Shown here one piece after another: positions 25,708 through 35,171 of a stretch of DNA of 64,000 nucleotides. The stretch is from the NCBI RefSeq assembly GCF_008692605.1, contig NZ_LFCT01000016.1:62001-126000 (forward strand), written 5' to 3'. Each line of letters opens with the position of its first letter. Positions within the stretch are counted from its first letter, which is position 1. Origin of the DNA: Sphingobium estronivorans (GTDB taxonomy: Bacteria > Pseudomonadota > Alphaproteobacteria > Sphingomonadales > Sphingomonadaceae). The translations under genes were made by a program, and so were the position numbers. Below the pieces are notes generated by a model that searched no databases, was not told where the DNA came from, and worked only from the letters and a program-made list of their open reading frames with translations.

Positions 25708-26112
25708 ATGGACAAGCTCAACCTGACCGATGCCGAATGGCGCGAGCGCCTTTCCCCCGAACAATATCATATCCTCCGCGAAGGCGGCACGGAACGGGCG
25801 TTCACCGGCAAATATAACAGCAACAAGGCCGATGGCCTTTATTTCTGCGCCGGTTGCGGGACCGAACTGTTCGACGCGGAAGAAAAATATGACAGCGGTT
25901 CGGGCTGGCCCAGCTTCACCGCGCCGGTCGACATCGATGCGGTCGACGAAATCCGCGACAACAGCCACGGCATGATCCGCACCGAAGTCCGCTGCGCGAA
26001 ATGCGGCGGGCATCTGGGGCATGTCTTTCCCGACGGGCCGGGGGTCAACGGCCTGCGCTATTGCATGAACAGTGCGTCGCTCGATTTCAAATCGCGCGAC
26101 GACGTTGAATAA
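25708..26112 (+). CDS. msrB: peptide methionine (R)-S-oxide reductase
   Basis: 134 residues from the ATG at 25708. MsrB reduces methionine-R-sulfoxide in oxidised proteins. Two zinc-binding CxxC pairs are present (FCAGCG near 49 and RCAKCGG near 95), the signature SGSGWPSF lies near 64-71, and the catalytic cysteine is in [11 protein letters not shown] near the C-terminus. A standalone cytoplasmic MsrB with no fused MsrA. It is 46 bp after holA on the same strand. Confidence 0.96.
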   Translation: MDKLNLTDAEWRERLSPEQYHILREGGTERAFTGKYNSNKADGLYFCAGCGTELFDAEEKYDSGSGWPSFTAPVDIDAVDEIRDNSHGMIRTEVRCAKCGGHLGHVFPDGPGVNGLRYCMNSASLDFKSRDDVE

Positions 26113-26214
26113 TCGTTCATCGCTTGTAAAGCGTCGCTTCTCTTGAGAATTTCGCGCGGCCCGTGCGGCTTTTCCACTGGCCGCCTTTCTGTTTAGCGCA
26201 TATCCGGGCGAACC

Positions 26215-28293
26215 ATGGCACGATCGAGCAGCGAACCGCGAGGCAAGGCAAGAAAATGGCTGATACGCGGCCTGAAGATCGGGCTGGCCGGGATCGTCAG
26301 CGCCGTCATCGCGGTCGTGGTGGCGGTGGTGATCGCCTATCAGTCCCTGCCCGACTATGAATCGCTGAAATCCTCTCCCAATGGACAGATGATCCGCGTT
26401 CATGCGGCGGACGGCAGCGTCATCGTCTCGCTCGGTCCGAGCTTCGGCCGCTGGCTGAGCTATGACCAGATTCCCACGGTCATGGTCGATGCGATGGTGT
26501 CGACCGAGGACAGGCGCTATTATCTCCACCCCGGGGTGGACCCCGTCGGCATGGCGCGCGCCGCCTGGGTGGCGCTGGAACGGCGCGGCACCGGCCGCCG
26601 CTGGCAGGGGGCCTCCACCATCACCCAGCAGGTGACGCGCAACATCTTCCTCAACAACAGCTATAGCTGGGGCCGCAAGGTCCGGGAAATGGTGCTGGCG
26701 CTGGCGCTGGAACGTAAATTCTCCAAGCGGCAGATCCTCGAACTCTACCTCAACAAAGTGTATTTCGGCGGTGGCGCCTACGGCATCGATGCGGCCAGCC
26801 GCAAATTCTTCGGCCATCCCGCGACCAGCCTGAACCTGCCGGAAGCAGCGATCGTCGCCGGGCTGGTGAAGGCCCCATCCAGCTATTCCCCCACCGCCGA
26901 CAAGGATGCAGCCATTGGCCGCGCCGGGGTGGTGCTGGAACTGATGCAGGACAATGGCGTGATCAGCGCGGCCCAGCGGGCCGGCGCCGATCTTCAGGAC
27001 GTGAAGATGGCGCCCGAACCGCCGCAGAACAGCGTGCGCTATTTCACCGACTGGGCGCTGCCGCAACTCGACACGCTGATCGATGAGCCCAATGAGCCGC
27101 TGGAGGTCTACACCACCATCGACCTTGGCATGCAGAAGGCGGCGACGGCGGCGATCCAGGCCAATGTCAGCAACGGCATGCAGGGCGCGCTGGTGTCGCT
27201 CGACCGCGATGGTGCGGTCCGGGCGATGGTCGGCGGCCTGGATTATGTGACGTCCAACTATAACCGCGCCACGACGGCGACGCGCCAGCCGGGTTCGGCT
27301 TGGAAGATCTTCGTCTATATGGCAGCGCTGGAGGCGGGCTACACGCCCGATACCAGCGTCACCGACAGCGCGGTCGACATCAATGGCTGGAAGCCGCGCA
27401 ACAGCAATGGCCGCTATTCCGGCGACATCGATATCCGCACCGCCTTCGCCTATTCGGTCAACACCGTGGCGGCGAAGCTGGGTGTGGAGGTCGGTTTCCC
27501 GACCATTGCCGACATGGCGCGCCGTTTCGGCATCACGACGCCGATCAACACTCACCCGTCCATGGTGCTGGGCACGTCCGACGTGCGGCTGATCGACATG
27601 ACCCGTGCCTTCGCCTCCATCGCGCGCAAGGGCGTGGCGGTGACGCCCTATGGCATTACCAAGGTGACGACCGCCGATGGCCGTGTCCTCTACGAGCATC
27701 AGGACGACACCAGCCGCGTGCTGGTCGCGCCCTGGGTCGCGGCGGGCATGACCGACCTGATGCAGACGGCGGTCAGCACCGGCACCGGCAAGGCGGCGCA
27801 GATCGGCCGTCCCGTCGCGGGCAAGACGGGCACCACCAACAGCGGCAAGGATGGCTGGTTCCTCGGCTTTTCCAGCGGCATCACCACCGGCGTCTGGGTC
27901 GGCCGCGACGATGCCAAGCCCGTGCCCGCCCTCTATGGCGGCCGTGCGCCGGCGCATGCCTTTGCCGACTATATGAAGGTCGCCGTCGCCAATCGCCCGG
28001 TCGAACAGTTCGAGACGCAGGTGACTCTGCCCGAATGGCAGTTGGAGCCGGACGACGAAGCCTATTATGGCCAGCCCGACAACGGAACGGACGGCGGCAT
28101 GATGGTCGATGAAAATGGCCTGCCGATCGAGCGTGGACCGCAGACGTCCGACGAGGATGGGCAGGACGAGGATCAAGGCGCGGACATCGCCCCCAATCCC
28201 GCCGACCGGCCGCAGCCGCCGCGCCTGGACCAGCAATGGATCGACAATGTGCTGGGCCGCAACCGGCAACAGCAACCGCCGCCGTCGCGTTAG
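26215..28293 (+). CDS. class A penicillin-binding protein (PBP1 type)
   Basis: 692 residues. An N-terminal cytoplasmic tail and one membrane helix (about 20-42) precede a GT51 glycosyltransferase domain (about 60-230) with catalytic Glu98 in STEDRRYYLHPGVD and the QGASTITQQ motif near 131-139. A transpeptidase domain follows with SxxK at 361-364 (SAWK), SVN at 414-416 and KTGTT at 537-541. All catalytic motifs are intact, so the protein should polymerise and crosslink peptidoglycan in the periplasm. The C-terminus is acidic and then proline/glutamine-rich. It ends 12 bp from the convergent protease gene. Confidence 0.95.
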   Translation: MARSSSEPRGKARKWLIRGLKIGLAGIVSAVIAVVVAVVIAYQSLPDYESLKSSPNGQMIRVHAADGSVIVSLGPSFGRWLSYDQIPTVMVDAMVSTEDRRYYLHPGVDPVGMARAAWVALERRGTGRRWQGASTITQQVTRNIFLNNSYSWGRKVREMVLALALERKFSKRQILELYLNKVYFGGGAYGIDAASRKFFGHPATSLNLPEAAIVAGLVKAPSSYSPTADKDAAIGRAGVVLELMQDNGVISAAQRAGADLQDVKMAPEPPQNSVRYFTDWALPQLDTLIDEPNEPLEVYTTIDLGMQKAATAAIQANVSNGMQGALVSLDRDGAVRAMVGGLDYVTSNYNRATTATRQPGSAWKIFVYMAALEAGYTPDTSVTDSAVDINGWKPRNSNGRYSGDIDIRTAFAYSVNTVAAKLGVEVGFPTIADMARRFGITTPINTHPSMVLGTSDVRLIDMTRAFASIARKGVAVTPYGITKVTTADGRVLYEHQDDTSRVLVAPWVAAGMTDLMQTAVSTGTGKAAQIGRPVAGKTGTTNSGKDGWFLGFSSGITTGVWVGRDDAKPVPALYGGRAPAHAFADYMKVAVANRPVEQFETQVTLPEWQLEPDDEAYYGQPDNGTDGGMMVDENGLPIERGPQTSDEDGQDEDQGADIAPNPADRPQPPRLDQQWIDNVLGRNRQQQPPPSR

Positions 28294-28305
28294 GACGGAT
28301 CGGCC

Positions 28306-29262
28306 CTAACCCGCCGCCCGTCGCGTCGCGGCAAAGCGGGTCCGGTCGAGCAATCCGGTATCGGGCAGGAGGAAGTCCACCTTTCCTCGCCCGAAATCGA
28401 TCGCCACCCGGTCGAAGACCTTGAGCGCATCGATGCCGAGCAGCAGCGTGGGCTTGTTCTGAAGATCCAGTTCCTTGAAGGGCTGAGCGTCCGCGAACAT
28501 GACGGGCGTGTCTTTCAGCGTCGCCTGACCCATGCGGATTCGGTCGATGAGGCCCAGTTGCCCGACCAATGTCTCGCCCGTCACGCTGGTCAGCGTCACC
28601 TGACTCAGCGGCGGCGCCTTTTTCTTGCGCATCAGCTTGTTCATCAACGCGATATTGCCGACGCTGATCGATGTGCCGGTATCGAGGATGATGGCGACAT
28701 TGGTGCCGTTCACTTCGGAATCGAGCAGGATCAACTGCCCCTTGCGCCGCCGGGCCTCGACGATGATGGCGTTGGGATCGCGCCAGCGCTGTTTGCTGGT
28801 GCTGATCTCCATCCGCCCCGTGCGGAAATTGAGCAGCAGCCGCTTGGCATGCAGCCCGTCCAGCCCCAATAGTCCCGCAGCGCCCAGATTCTCGCCCTCC
28901 AGCACCGGCGCCTCGATGTCGTCCACCACCGTCTGGCCGAAGCCGAGGCGGGGTACCGCGACCGTCTCGACCTCCGCCCGACCCGTCATGCTGACGACCG
29001 TGACCCGGTCGCGCACCGGCAGCGCCAGCCGGTCGGCCAAGGCGCGCGAAATGACGGTTCGCTGCGATCCGGTATCGACCACGAAGTTCCACGGCCCCTT
29101 GCCGTCGATCTGGATCGGAATGGTGATGCGGGAATCGGGGCTGGGGACGGTGCGGACGACGGCCGGCGGTTCATCTGGGCTGAGCGCGGGGCGATTTTGC
29201 GCCGCAAGCGGGGGGGCGGCAATCGCGACGGCAATGCCCAGAGCGGCGCGTAGGCGTCCCAT
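28306..29262 (-). CDS. retropepsin-like aspartyl protease with two DTG motifs
   Basis: 318 residues with a signal peptide (about 1-21, ending LAAQN) and two aspartyl protease half-sites in one chain: VVDTGSQRTVIS with D63 and IILDTGTSISVGN with D194. Each is followed by the family's hydrophobic-hydrophobic-Gly region (AAGLLGLDGL near 128; PTLLLGIDAL later). Retroviral-type bacterial proteases usually have one DTG and dimerise; this is a two-lobed form. Predicted to act in the periplasm; the substrate is unknown. It is divergent from rho, with 259 bp between starts. Confidence 0.85.
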   Translation of the reverse strand: MGRLRAALGIAVAIAAPPLAAQNRPALSPDEPPAVVRTVPSPDSRITIPIQIDGKGPWNFVVDTGSQRTVISRALADRLALPVRDRVTVVSMTGRAEVETVAVPRLGFGQTVVDDIEAPVLEGENLGAAGLLGLDGLHAKRLLLNFRTGRMEISTSKQRWRDPNAIIVEARRRKGQLILLDSEVNGTNVAIILDTGTSISVGNIALMNKLMRKKKAPPLSQVTLTSVTGETLVGQLGLIDRIRMGQATLKDTPVMFADAQPFKELDLQNKPTLLLGIDALKVFDRVAIDFGRGKVDFLLPDTGLLDRTRFAATRRAAG

Positions 29263-29521
29263 CTCCTCGTCCCTCCACTATTTTATGACGGTATAGCATG
29301 AGCGCCCGCCCTCCGCCCATCCCATTTCATTCGCGGCAGGGCGCAACGCGGCAATTTTCTGTCCTCCAGCATCCTCGAGCCACCTTGACTTTTCCGGGGT
29401 CGGATCGTTAAACGCCAATCATTCTACCCGCCCGTCCGGCGCGGGCGTTCCCGAGTCTTTGCCGGGCCCTGATTTTTCCCATTTCCATTCCCTTTCTCTC
29501 CTTCCATCGGACTCCACGCGA
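29263..29521. promoter_or_regulatory. divergent intergenic region upstream of rho
   Basis: 259 bp with no supported gene. It must contain promoters for the protease gene and for rho. A small hairpin, CGCCCG(29429-29434)/CGGGCG(29442-29447), followed by a pyrimidine-rich stretch (CCCTGATTTTTCCC at about 29465-29480) sits in the rho leader. rho leaders are often autoregulated by Rho, and an untranslated C-rich leader would suit that, but this is inference. Confidence 0.4.
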
Positions 29522-30778
<1,257 letters not shown>

Positions 30779-30853
30779 GCGGTCCGGTGGTTTGTGCTTC
30801 GGAAAAGTCCGGCGGCGCAAATCCTTCGATAGCGTCAAGTGCCGCGACGTTCG

Positions 30854-30887
30854 GGCCGTCAGACTTCGGTCTGGCGGCCATTTATTT
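30854..30887 (+). terminator. rho-independent terminator after rho
   Basis: GGCCGTCAGAC and GTCTGGCGGCC form an 11-bp stem (one G-T wobble) closed by a TTCG tetraloop and followed by ATTTATTTT. It lies between rho and the TerC-family gene. Confidence 0.88.
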
Positions 30888-30909
30888 TCAGGGGATATAT
30901 TAGGCCGTG

Positions 30910-31632
30910 ATGCTCGATCTTTTCGCCACCGCTGCCGCGGCTGTTCAGGGGCCAGGCTCCCTGACCAGCATTTGGGCGCATATCGTTAATGATTTCAGCA
31001 ATATAGGAACGCCCGCCGCATTGTCGGCCTTCGGTCAGGTGCTGATGATCGACGTGCTGCTGGCGGGCGACAATGCCATTGTCGTCGGCGCGCTGGCAGC
31101 CGGGCTGCCGACGGAACAGCGCAAGAAGGTCATCCTGATCGGCATCATCGCCGCGCTGGTGCTGCGGATCGGCTTTGCGCTCGTCGTGACGCAATTGATG
31201 CAGATCGTCGGCCTGATTCTGGCGGGCGGACTATTGCTGCTCTGGGTCGCGTTCAAGATGTGGCGGGAACTGCATCCCAAAAGGGGCGGGGACACGCCCG
31301 ATGACAGCGGCGACGACGATGTGTCGGGCCTGCGCCCTGCCAAGAGCTTCGCGGGAGCCGCCTGGGCCGTTGCGGTCGCCGACGTCTCCATGAGCCTCGA
31401 CAATGTGCTGGCGGTCGCCGGCGCGGCGCGGGATCATCCCGGCATCCTTATCATCGGGCTGATCCTGTCGGTGGCGCTGATGGGCATCGCGGCGAACATC
31501 ATCGCCAAATATATCGAGCGCTTCCGCTGGATTGCCTATCTTGGCCTTGCCGTCATCATCTATGTCGCGATCAAGATGATCTATGATGGCGTGGTCGATC
31601 ATCAGGTTGGCATATTGACGCTGTTTGTCTGA
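30910..31632 (+). CDS. TerC-family integral membrane protein (YjbE type)
   Basis: About 240 residues starting at the ATG at 30910; a GTG immediately before it is an alternative. Seven or so hydrophobic segments. Family hallmarks are the VLMIDVLLAGDNAIVVGALAAGLP motif near 40-63 and the matching repeat AVADVSMSLDNVLAVAGAARDHP near 155-177; the membrane aspartates in both repeats are thought to bind metal. TerC/YjbE/YkoY proteins are linked to manganese efflux and metalation of exported proteins in other bacteria. A cytoplasmic charged linker (GGDTPDDSGDDD) separates the halves. No yybP-ykoY riboswitch was evident in the 131-bp upstream gap. Confidence 0.88.
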   Translation: MLDLFATAAAAVQGPGSLTSIWAHIVNDFSNIGTPAALSAFGQVLMIDVLLAGDNAIVVGALAAGLPTEQRKKVILIGIIAALVLRIGFALVVTQLMQIVGLILAGGLLLLWVAFKMWRELHPKRGGDTPDDSGDDDVSGLRPAKSFAGAAWAVAVADVSMSLDNVLAVAGAARDHPGILIIGLILSVALMGIAANIIAKYIERFRWIAYLGLAVIIYVAIKMIYDGVVDHQVGILTLFV

Positions 31633-31653
31633 ACGAACAGGATCGGGATTCGA

Positions 31654-31691
31654 AAAAGGGGTTGGAATCGGCGTGATTCCAATCCCTTTTC
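31654..31691. terminator. bidirectional terminator between TerC-family gene and quinone oxidoreductase
   Basis: AAAAGGGGTTGGAATC and GATTCCAATCCCTTTT pair around the loop GGCGT (one imperfect position). A-rich on the left and T-rich on the right, it can serve both convergent genes. Confidence 0.88.
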
Positions 31692-31698
31692 CTATTCA

Positions 31699-32667
31699 TC
31701 AGGGCAGCAGGACGGTGGAGCCGCGGGTCGCCCGCGACTCCATAGCGCGATGCGCTTCAGCCACGTCGGCGAGGGCAAAGCGCTGGCCGATGGTCGCCTT
31801 GACCACGCCGCGCGTCATGCGGTTGAACAGACGTTCGGCGCTATGGCCCAACTCATCGGGCGTCGCGATATAGTCGAACAATTTCGGCCGGGTGACATAG
31901 AGAGAGCCGCCATCGCTGAGATCCAGCAGGCTGACCGGCGGCACCGCGCCCGATGCATTGCCATAGCTGACCATCAGCCCCCTCCGCTTGAGAGAGGCGA
32001 GTGACGCACGCCAGCTATCCTTGCCGACGCCGTCATAGACCACGTCGACGCCGTGGCCTCCGGTCAGGTCCCGCACCTTGGCGGAAAGCTTGTCGAAGGG
32101 CTCGTGCAGGCTGTGATCGGCCTCCACCAGCGCCGCCTTTTCCGCCGTTCCGCAATGGGCGATCACGATCATCCCCTTGTCGCGCAGCCAGGGCACCAGC
32201 ACGGACCCGACGCCGCCTGCTGCCGCATGAACCAGCGCGACTTGCCCCGCGCGCAGGGCGACGCTGTCCTCGGCCAGGTAGCAGGCCGTCATCCCCTTCA
32301 ACATCATCGCTGCCGCATCCTCCATACTGACGGCATCGGGGATCTTCACGATGCTGTCAGCCGGAACCATACGGTGCGTGGCATAGGCGCCCAGTCCGCT
32401 GACGCAGCCCACCTTGTCGCCCACGGCCAAGCCCGCCACACCCGAACCGATGGCAGCGATGCGGCCCGCGCTCTCCGATCCGAGCACGGTCGGCAAGGGC
32501 GCGGGATACAGGCCGGTGCGATAATAGGTGTCGATGAAGTTCAGGCCGATGGCGTCTTGCTCAATAAGCACATCCTTTTCGCCGGGAATGCCAGGATCGA
32601 ACTCTTCCCGTTCGATCACCTCCGGCCCGCCATGCGACCGGGCCACCATCCGCCATGCCTGGGTCAT
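31699..32667 (-). CDS. NADPH:quinone oxidoreductase (zinc-independent MDR family)
   Basis: 322 residues of the medium-chain reductase family. The N-terminal GroES-like domain has GLNFIDTYYRTGLYPAPLPTVLGSESAG near 40-67, the quinone oxidoreductase signature. The NADPH fold carries VHAAAGGVGSVLVPWL near 144-159. The catalytic zinc cysteines of alcohol dehydrogenases are absent, as expected for Qor. It reduces quinones with NADPH. The dienelactone hydrolase gene lies 17 bp upstream on the same strand, so the pair is probably an operon, possibly for aromatic or xenobiotic detoxification, though no substrate is shown. Confidence 0.92.
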   Translation of the reverse strand: MTQAWRMVARSHGGPEVIEREEFDPGIPGEKDVLIEQDAIGLNFIDTYYRTGLYPAPLPTVLGSESAGRIAAIGSGVAGLAVGDKVGCVSGLGAYATHRMVPADSIVKIPDAVSMEDAAAMMLKGMTACYLAEDSVALRAGQVALVHAAAGGVGSVLVPWLRDKGMIVIAHCGTAEKAALVEADHSLHEPFDKLSAKVRDLTGGHGVDVVYDGVGKDSWRASLASLKRRGLMVSYGNASGAVPPVSLLDLSDGGSLYVTRPKLFDYIATPDELGHSAERLFNRMTRGVVKATIGQRFALADVAEAHRAMESRATRGSTVLLP

Positions 32668-32684
32668 CGACGCCCTGTCCTTAT

Positions 32685-33383
32685 TCAGAGATGCGCTGCG
32701 AAGAAATCGGCGGTCCGCCGGTCCGCCTGTTGCGCGGCTTCCTCATTGCGGCGATTGCCCATTTCGGCGGCAAAGCCATGATCCAGCCCCTCATAGTCAT
32801 GCAGGGTGACGTGGCGATTATCCTTCAGCCCGTCATGCATTTTTTGCTGCGCTTCCGGCGGCACAAAGCCATCGGCGGTGGGAATGTGGAGCAGCACCGG
32901 CTTTCCGATGGCATGTTGCTCGCCCAGAAGCCCGTCGATGCCGACCCCATAATAGCTGACAAACGCATCGCCATCGGTCCGGCATGCGGACATGAACACC
33001 AGCCGTCCACCCAGGCAGTAGCCGACCAGACCGACCTTGCCATCGGCGCCCAACTCCGCGCGGGCGGCCTTGATCGTCGCTTCGATATCGCGAATGCCCT
33101 GATCCTGGTTGAATTTCTGCATATGTCCGATCGCCGCCTGGAAGTCTTCGGCTATGTCGGCGTCCAATTCTACGTGCGGCTTTTCGCGCCAGAAGAGGTC
33201 GGGCGCCATCGCCAGATAGCCGGCCTGAGCCCAACCGTCGCACTTGCGGCGAATGCCTTCGTTCACCCCGAAAATCTCCTGGATCACGACGATTGCGGCC
33301 TTGGGCGTCCCTTCCGGCCGGGCAACATAGACATCGAACTGGGCATCGCCCTTGAGAGTGGAAACGGACGTGAATGCTGCCAT
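32685..33383 (-). CDS. dienelactone hydrolase family protein
   Basis: 232 residues, alpha/beta hydrolase fold. The catalytic triad is visible as C123 in VGYCLGGRLVF, D171 in PTADGFVPP and H202 in GLDHGFA; a cysteine nucleophile is typical of dienelactone hydrolases, which open dienelactones in chlorocatechol degradation. Many relatives act on other esters, and no ring-cleavage genes are nearby, so the substrate is uncertain. It is transcribed leftward ahead of the quinone oxidoreductase gene. Confidence 0.88.
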   Translation of the reverse strand: MAAFTSVSTLKGDAQFDVYVARPEGTPKAAIVVIQEIFGVNEGIRRKCDGWAQAGYLAMAPDLFWREKPHVELDADIAEDFQAAIGHMQKFNQDQGIRDIEATIKAARAELGADGKVGLVGYCLGGRLVFMSACRTDGDAFVSYYGVGIDGLLGEQHAIGKPVLLHIPTADGFVPPEAQQKMHDGLKDNRHVTLHDYEGLDHGFAAEMGNRRNEEAAQQADRRTADFFAAHL

Positions 33384-33541
33384 GGGAGAAATCCTTTCCT
33401 TTTACCGAGCAAGCCGTGCTGGCGGCATAATGGCGCTTGGCAGGGCAAGTGCAAGCCGGTTGCCCGTCAAAAAATTTGCCTTTCCGCGCCTTGTTGCGGC
33501 ATGAAGAGGGGAAGCAAGGCCGTAGCGAAAAGGTGCATGAG

Positions 33542-33796
33542 ATGAAGGTGAGCGTGGATGTCGATTGCACCCCTGCGGAGGCGCGCGCGTTTCTAGGCTT
33601 GCCGGACGTCACGCCGATCCATGACAAATATGTGAAGACGATGCTCGACAGTTTCGACGGCGTCGCCAATGTCGAGCAGATGGAAACCTTGTTCAAAAGC
33701 TTCTCTCCCTTGGGCGACGCCGGGATGCGGCTGTTCAAGCAGATGATGGATATTGGCCTGACGGGGATGCAGGGCAAGGGCGGCGACAAGGGGTGA
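33542..33796 (+). CDS. small conserved protein, DUF6489-like
   Basis: 84 residues from the ATG at 33542, preceded by GCATGAG. It starts MKVSVDVDCTPAEARAFLGLPDVTPIHDKYVKTM and is helix-rich with methionine and glycine at the end (GMRLFKQMMDIGLTGMQGKG). It resembles short alphaproteobacterial proteins annotated DUF6489, found just upstream of mnmE. No signal peptide or metal site. Function unknown; position suggests co-transcription with mnmE (30 bp). Confidence 0.7.
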   Translation: MKVSVDVDCTPAEARAFLGLPDVTPIHDKYVKTMLDSFDGVANVEQMETLFKSFSPLGDAGMRLFKQMMDIGLTGMQGKGGDKG

Positions 33797-33826
33797 GCGA
33801 ACGCTCTGCCTGACGGATTAACGGCC

Positions 33827-35110
33827 GTGACGGACACTATTTTTGCCTTGTCGAGCGGCGCGCCGCCGGCCGGAATCGGCGTGATCCGCATCAGCGGACC
33901 GCAAGCAGGCGTGGCGTTGCAGGCGCTGGCGGGTATCCTGCCGGCAGCGCGTCGGGCGCGCTTGGCGCTGCTGACCGATCCGCGCGACGGGGCGATGTTG
34001 GACCGCGCGCTTATACTCTGGTTTCCCGGTCCTGGGACGGTCACGGGCGAGGACCTGGCCGAATTGCACTGTCATGGCGGGCGGGCTGTCATTGCCGCGG
34101 TCGAGGACGTGTTGGGGATGCTTCCGGGCTTGCGCCGGGCGGAGCCGGGGGAGTTCACCCGGCGGGCCTTCGCCAACGGCCGCATGGACCTGAACGCGGT
34201 GGAGGGATTGTCCGATCTGCTGGCCGCCGAAACGCAGCAGCAGCGCCGGGCTGCGCTGTTGATGGCGGAAGGCCATTTTTCCCGCCATATCGATCGCTGG
34301 CGCCGTGCCGTGCTGGAATTGTCGGCACTGACCGAGGCTGCGCTGGATTTTTCCGATGAAGATGACGTGCCCGATGACGGCATCGAGGCGCAGATAGGCG
34401 CCAACATCGGTACGCTCGTTGAAGATGTGGCGGTCATCGTCTCCGCGCCTTCTGCGGAGCGGTTGCGGGACGGCGTGCGGGTCGTGCTGGCGGGACCGCC
34501 CAATGCGGGGAAATCGACACTGTTGAATCGGCTGGTCGGCCGGGATGCGGCGATCGTGTCGGATATTGCCGGGACCACGCGCGACCGGATCGAGGTTCCG
34601 GCGGCGCTGAATGGCATCGCCTTTCTTTTCACCGATACGGCGGGCCTGCGCGCCGATGCCGGCGATGCCATTGAAGCCATCGGCATGGACCGCGCGCGGC
34701 TGGCTCTGGAAGCGGCGGACATCGTCATCTGGCTTGGCGAGGCGGGGGATATGCCGCGGGACGATGCGCTGCTGGTGGCGGCGCAATGCGACCGCAGGAC
34801 GGAGGATCGTCGCCCCGGCCTTCACCTGTCCGCCCTGACGGGAGAGGGGATGGAGGCATTGGTGAAGGCGCTGTTGGAGCATGCTGCGCGGCTGCTGCCG
34901 GGGGAGGGGGATTATGCCCTCCACCACCGACAGCGCGAAGGGGTTGCGCAGCTGTACAGGCATATGCTGGCGGCGGCGCAAGCGCGGGATTTGCTGATCG
35001 TGGCGGAGGAACTGCGGCAGGCGCGCAACGCGATTGACGCGCTCACCGGGCAGGCCAGCACCGAGGATATGCTCGACCGTCTCTTCGCCGGATTTTGCAT
35101 CGGCAAATAG
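33827..35110 (+). CDS. mnmE: tRNA uridine-5-carboxymethylaminomethyl(34) synthesis GTPase MnmE
   Basis: 427 residues, GTG start at 33827. MnmE with MnmG modifies the wobble uridine of several tRNAs. The N-terminal folate-binding domain (about 1-117), helical domain and inserted G domain are present: G1 GPPNAGKST at 223-231, G2-region GTTRDR near 249-254, G3 DTAGL at 270-274. The C-terminal FCIGK with the family cysteine is intact. Unusually, the G4 NKxD guanine-specificity motif reads AQCD (LLVAAQCDRR), keeping only the aspartate. mnmG follows 61 bp later across a parS site. Confidence 0.96.
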   Translation: MTDTIFALSSGAPPAGIGVIRISGPQAGVALQALAGILPAARRARLALLTDPRDGAMLDRALILWFPGPGTVTGEDLAELHCHGGRAVIAAVEDVLGMLPGLRRAEPGEFTRRAFANGRMDLNAVEGLSDLLAAETQQQRRAALLMAEGHFSRHIDRWRRAVLELSALTEAALDFSDEDDVPDDGIEAQIGANIGTLVEDVAVIVSAPSAERLRDGVRVVLAGPPNAGKSTLLNRLVGRDAAIVSDIAGTTRDRIEVPAALNGIAFLFTDTAGLRADAGDAIEAIGMDRARLALEAADIVIWLGEAGDMPRDDALLVAAQCDRRTEDRRPGLHLSALTGEGMEALVKALLEHAARLLPGEGDYALHHRQREGVAQLYRHMLAAAQARDLLIVAEELRQARNAIDALTGQASTEDMLDRLFAGFCIGK

Positions 35111-35114
35111 ATGG

Positions 35115-35132
35115 CTGTTCCACGTGGAACAG
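35115..35132. other. parS: parS centromere site 1 (perfect palindrome)
   Basis: CTGTTCCACGTGGAACAG is an exact 18-bp palindrome containing the 16-mer TGTTCCACGTGGAACA, the parS form bound by chromosomal ParB in many bacteria. It is in the mnmE-mnmG gap, outside coding sequence. Confidence 0.9.
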
Positions 35133-35171
35133 TTTTGACCGGCATGGCCCGAATCTGATAAGGGGCCACCC

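Noticed and set aside
25699..28275. 858-residue minus-strand frame opposite msrB and the PBP gene
   Set aside because: Antisense to two complete genes with all catalytic motifs; no recognised domain of its own.
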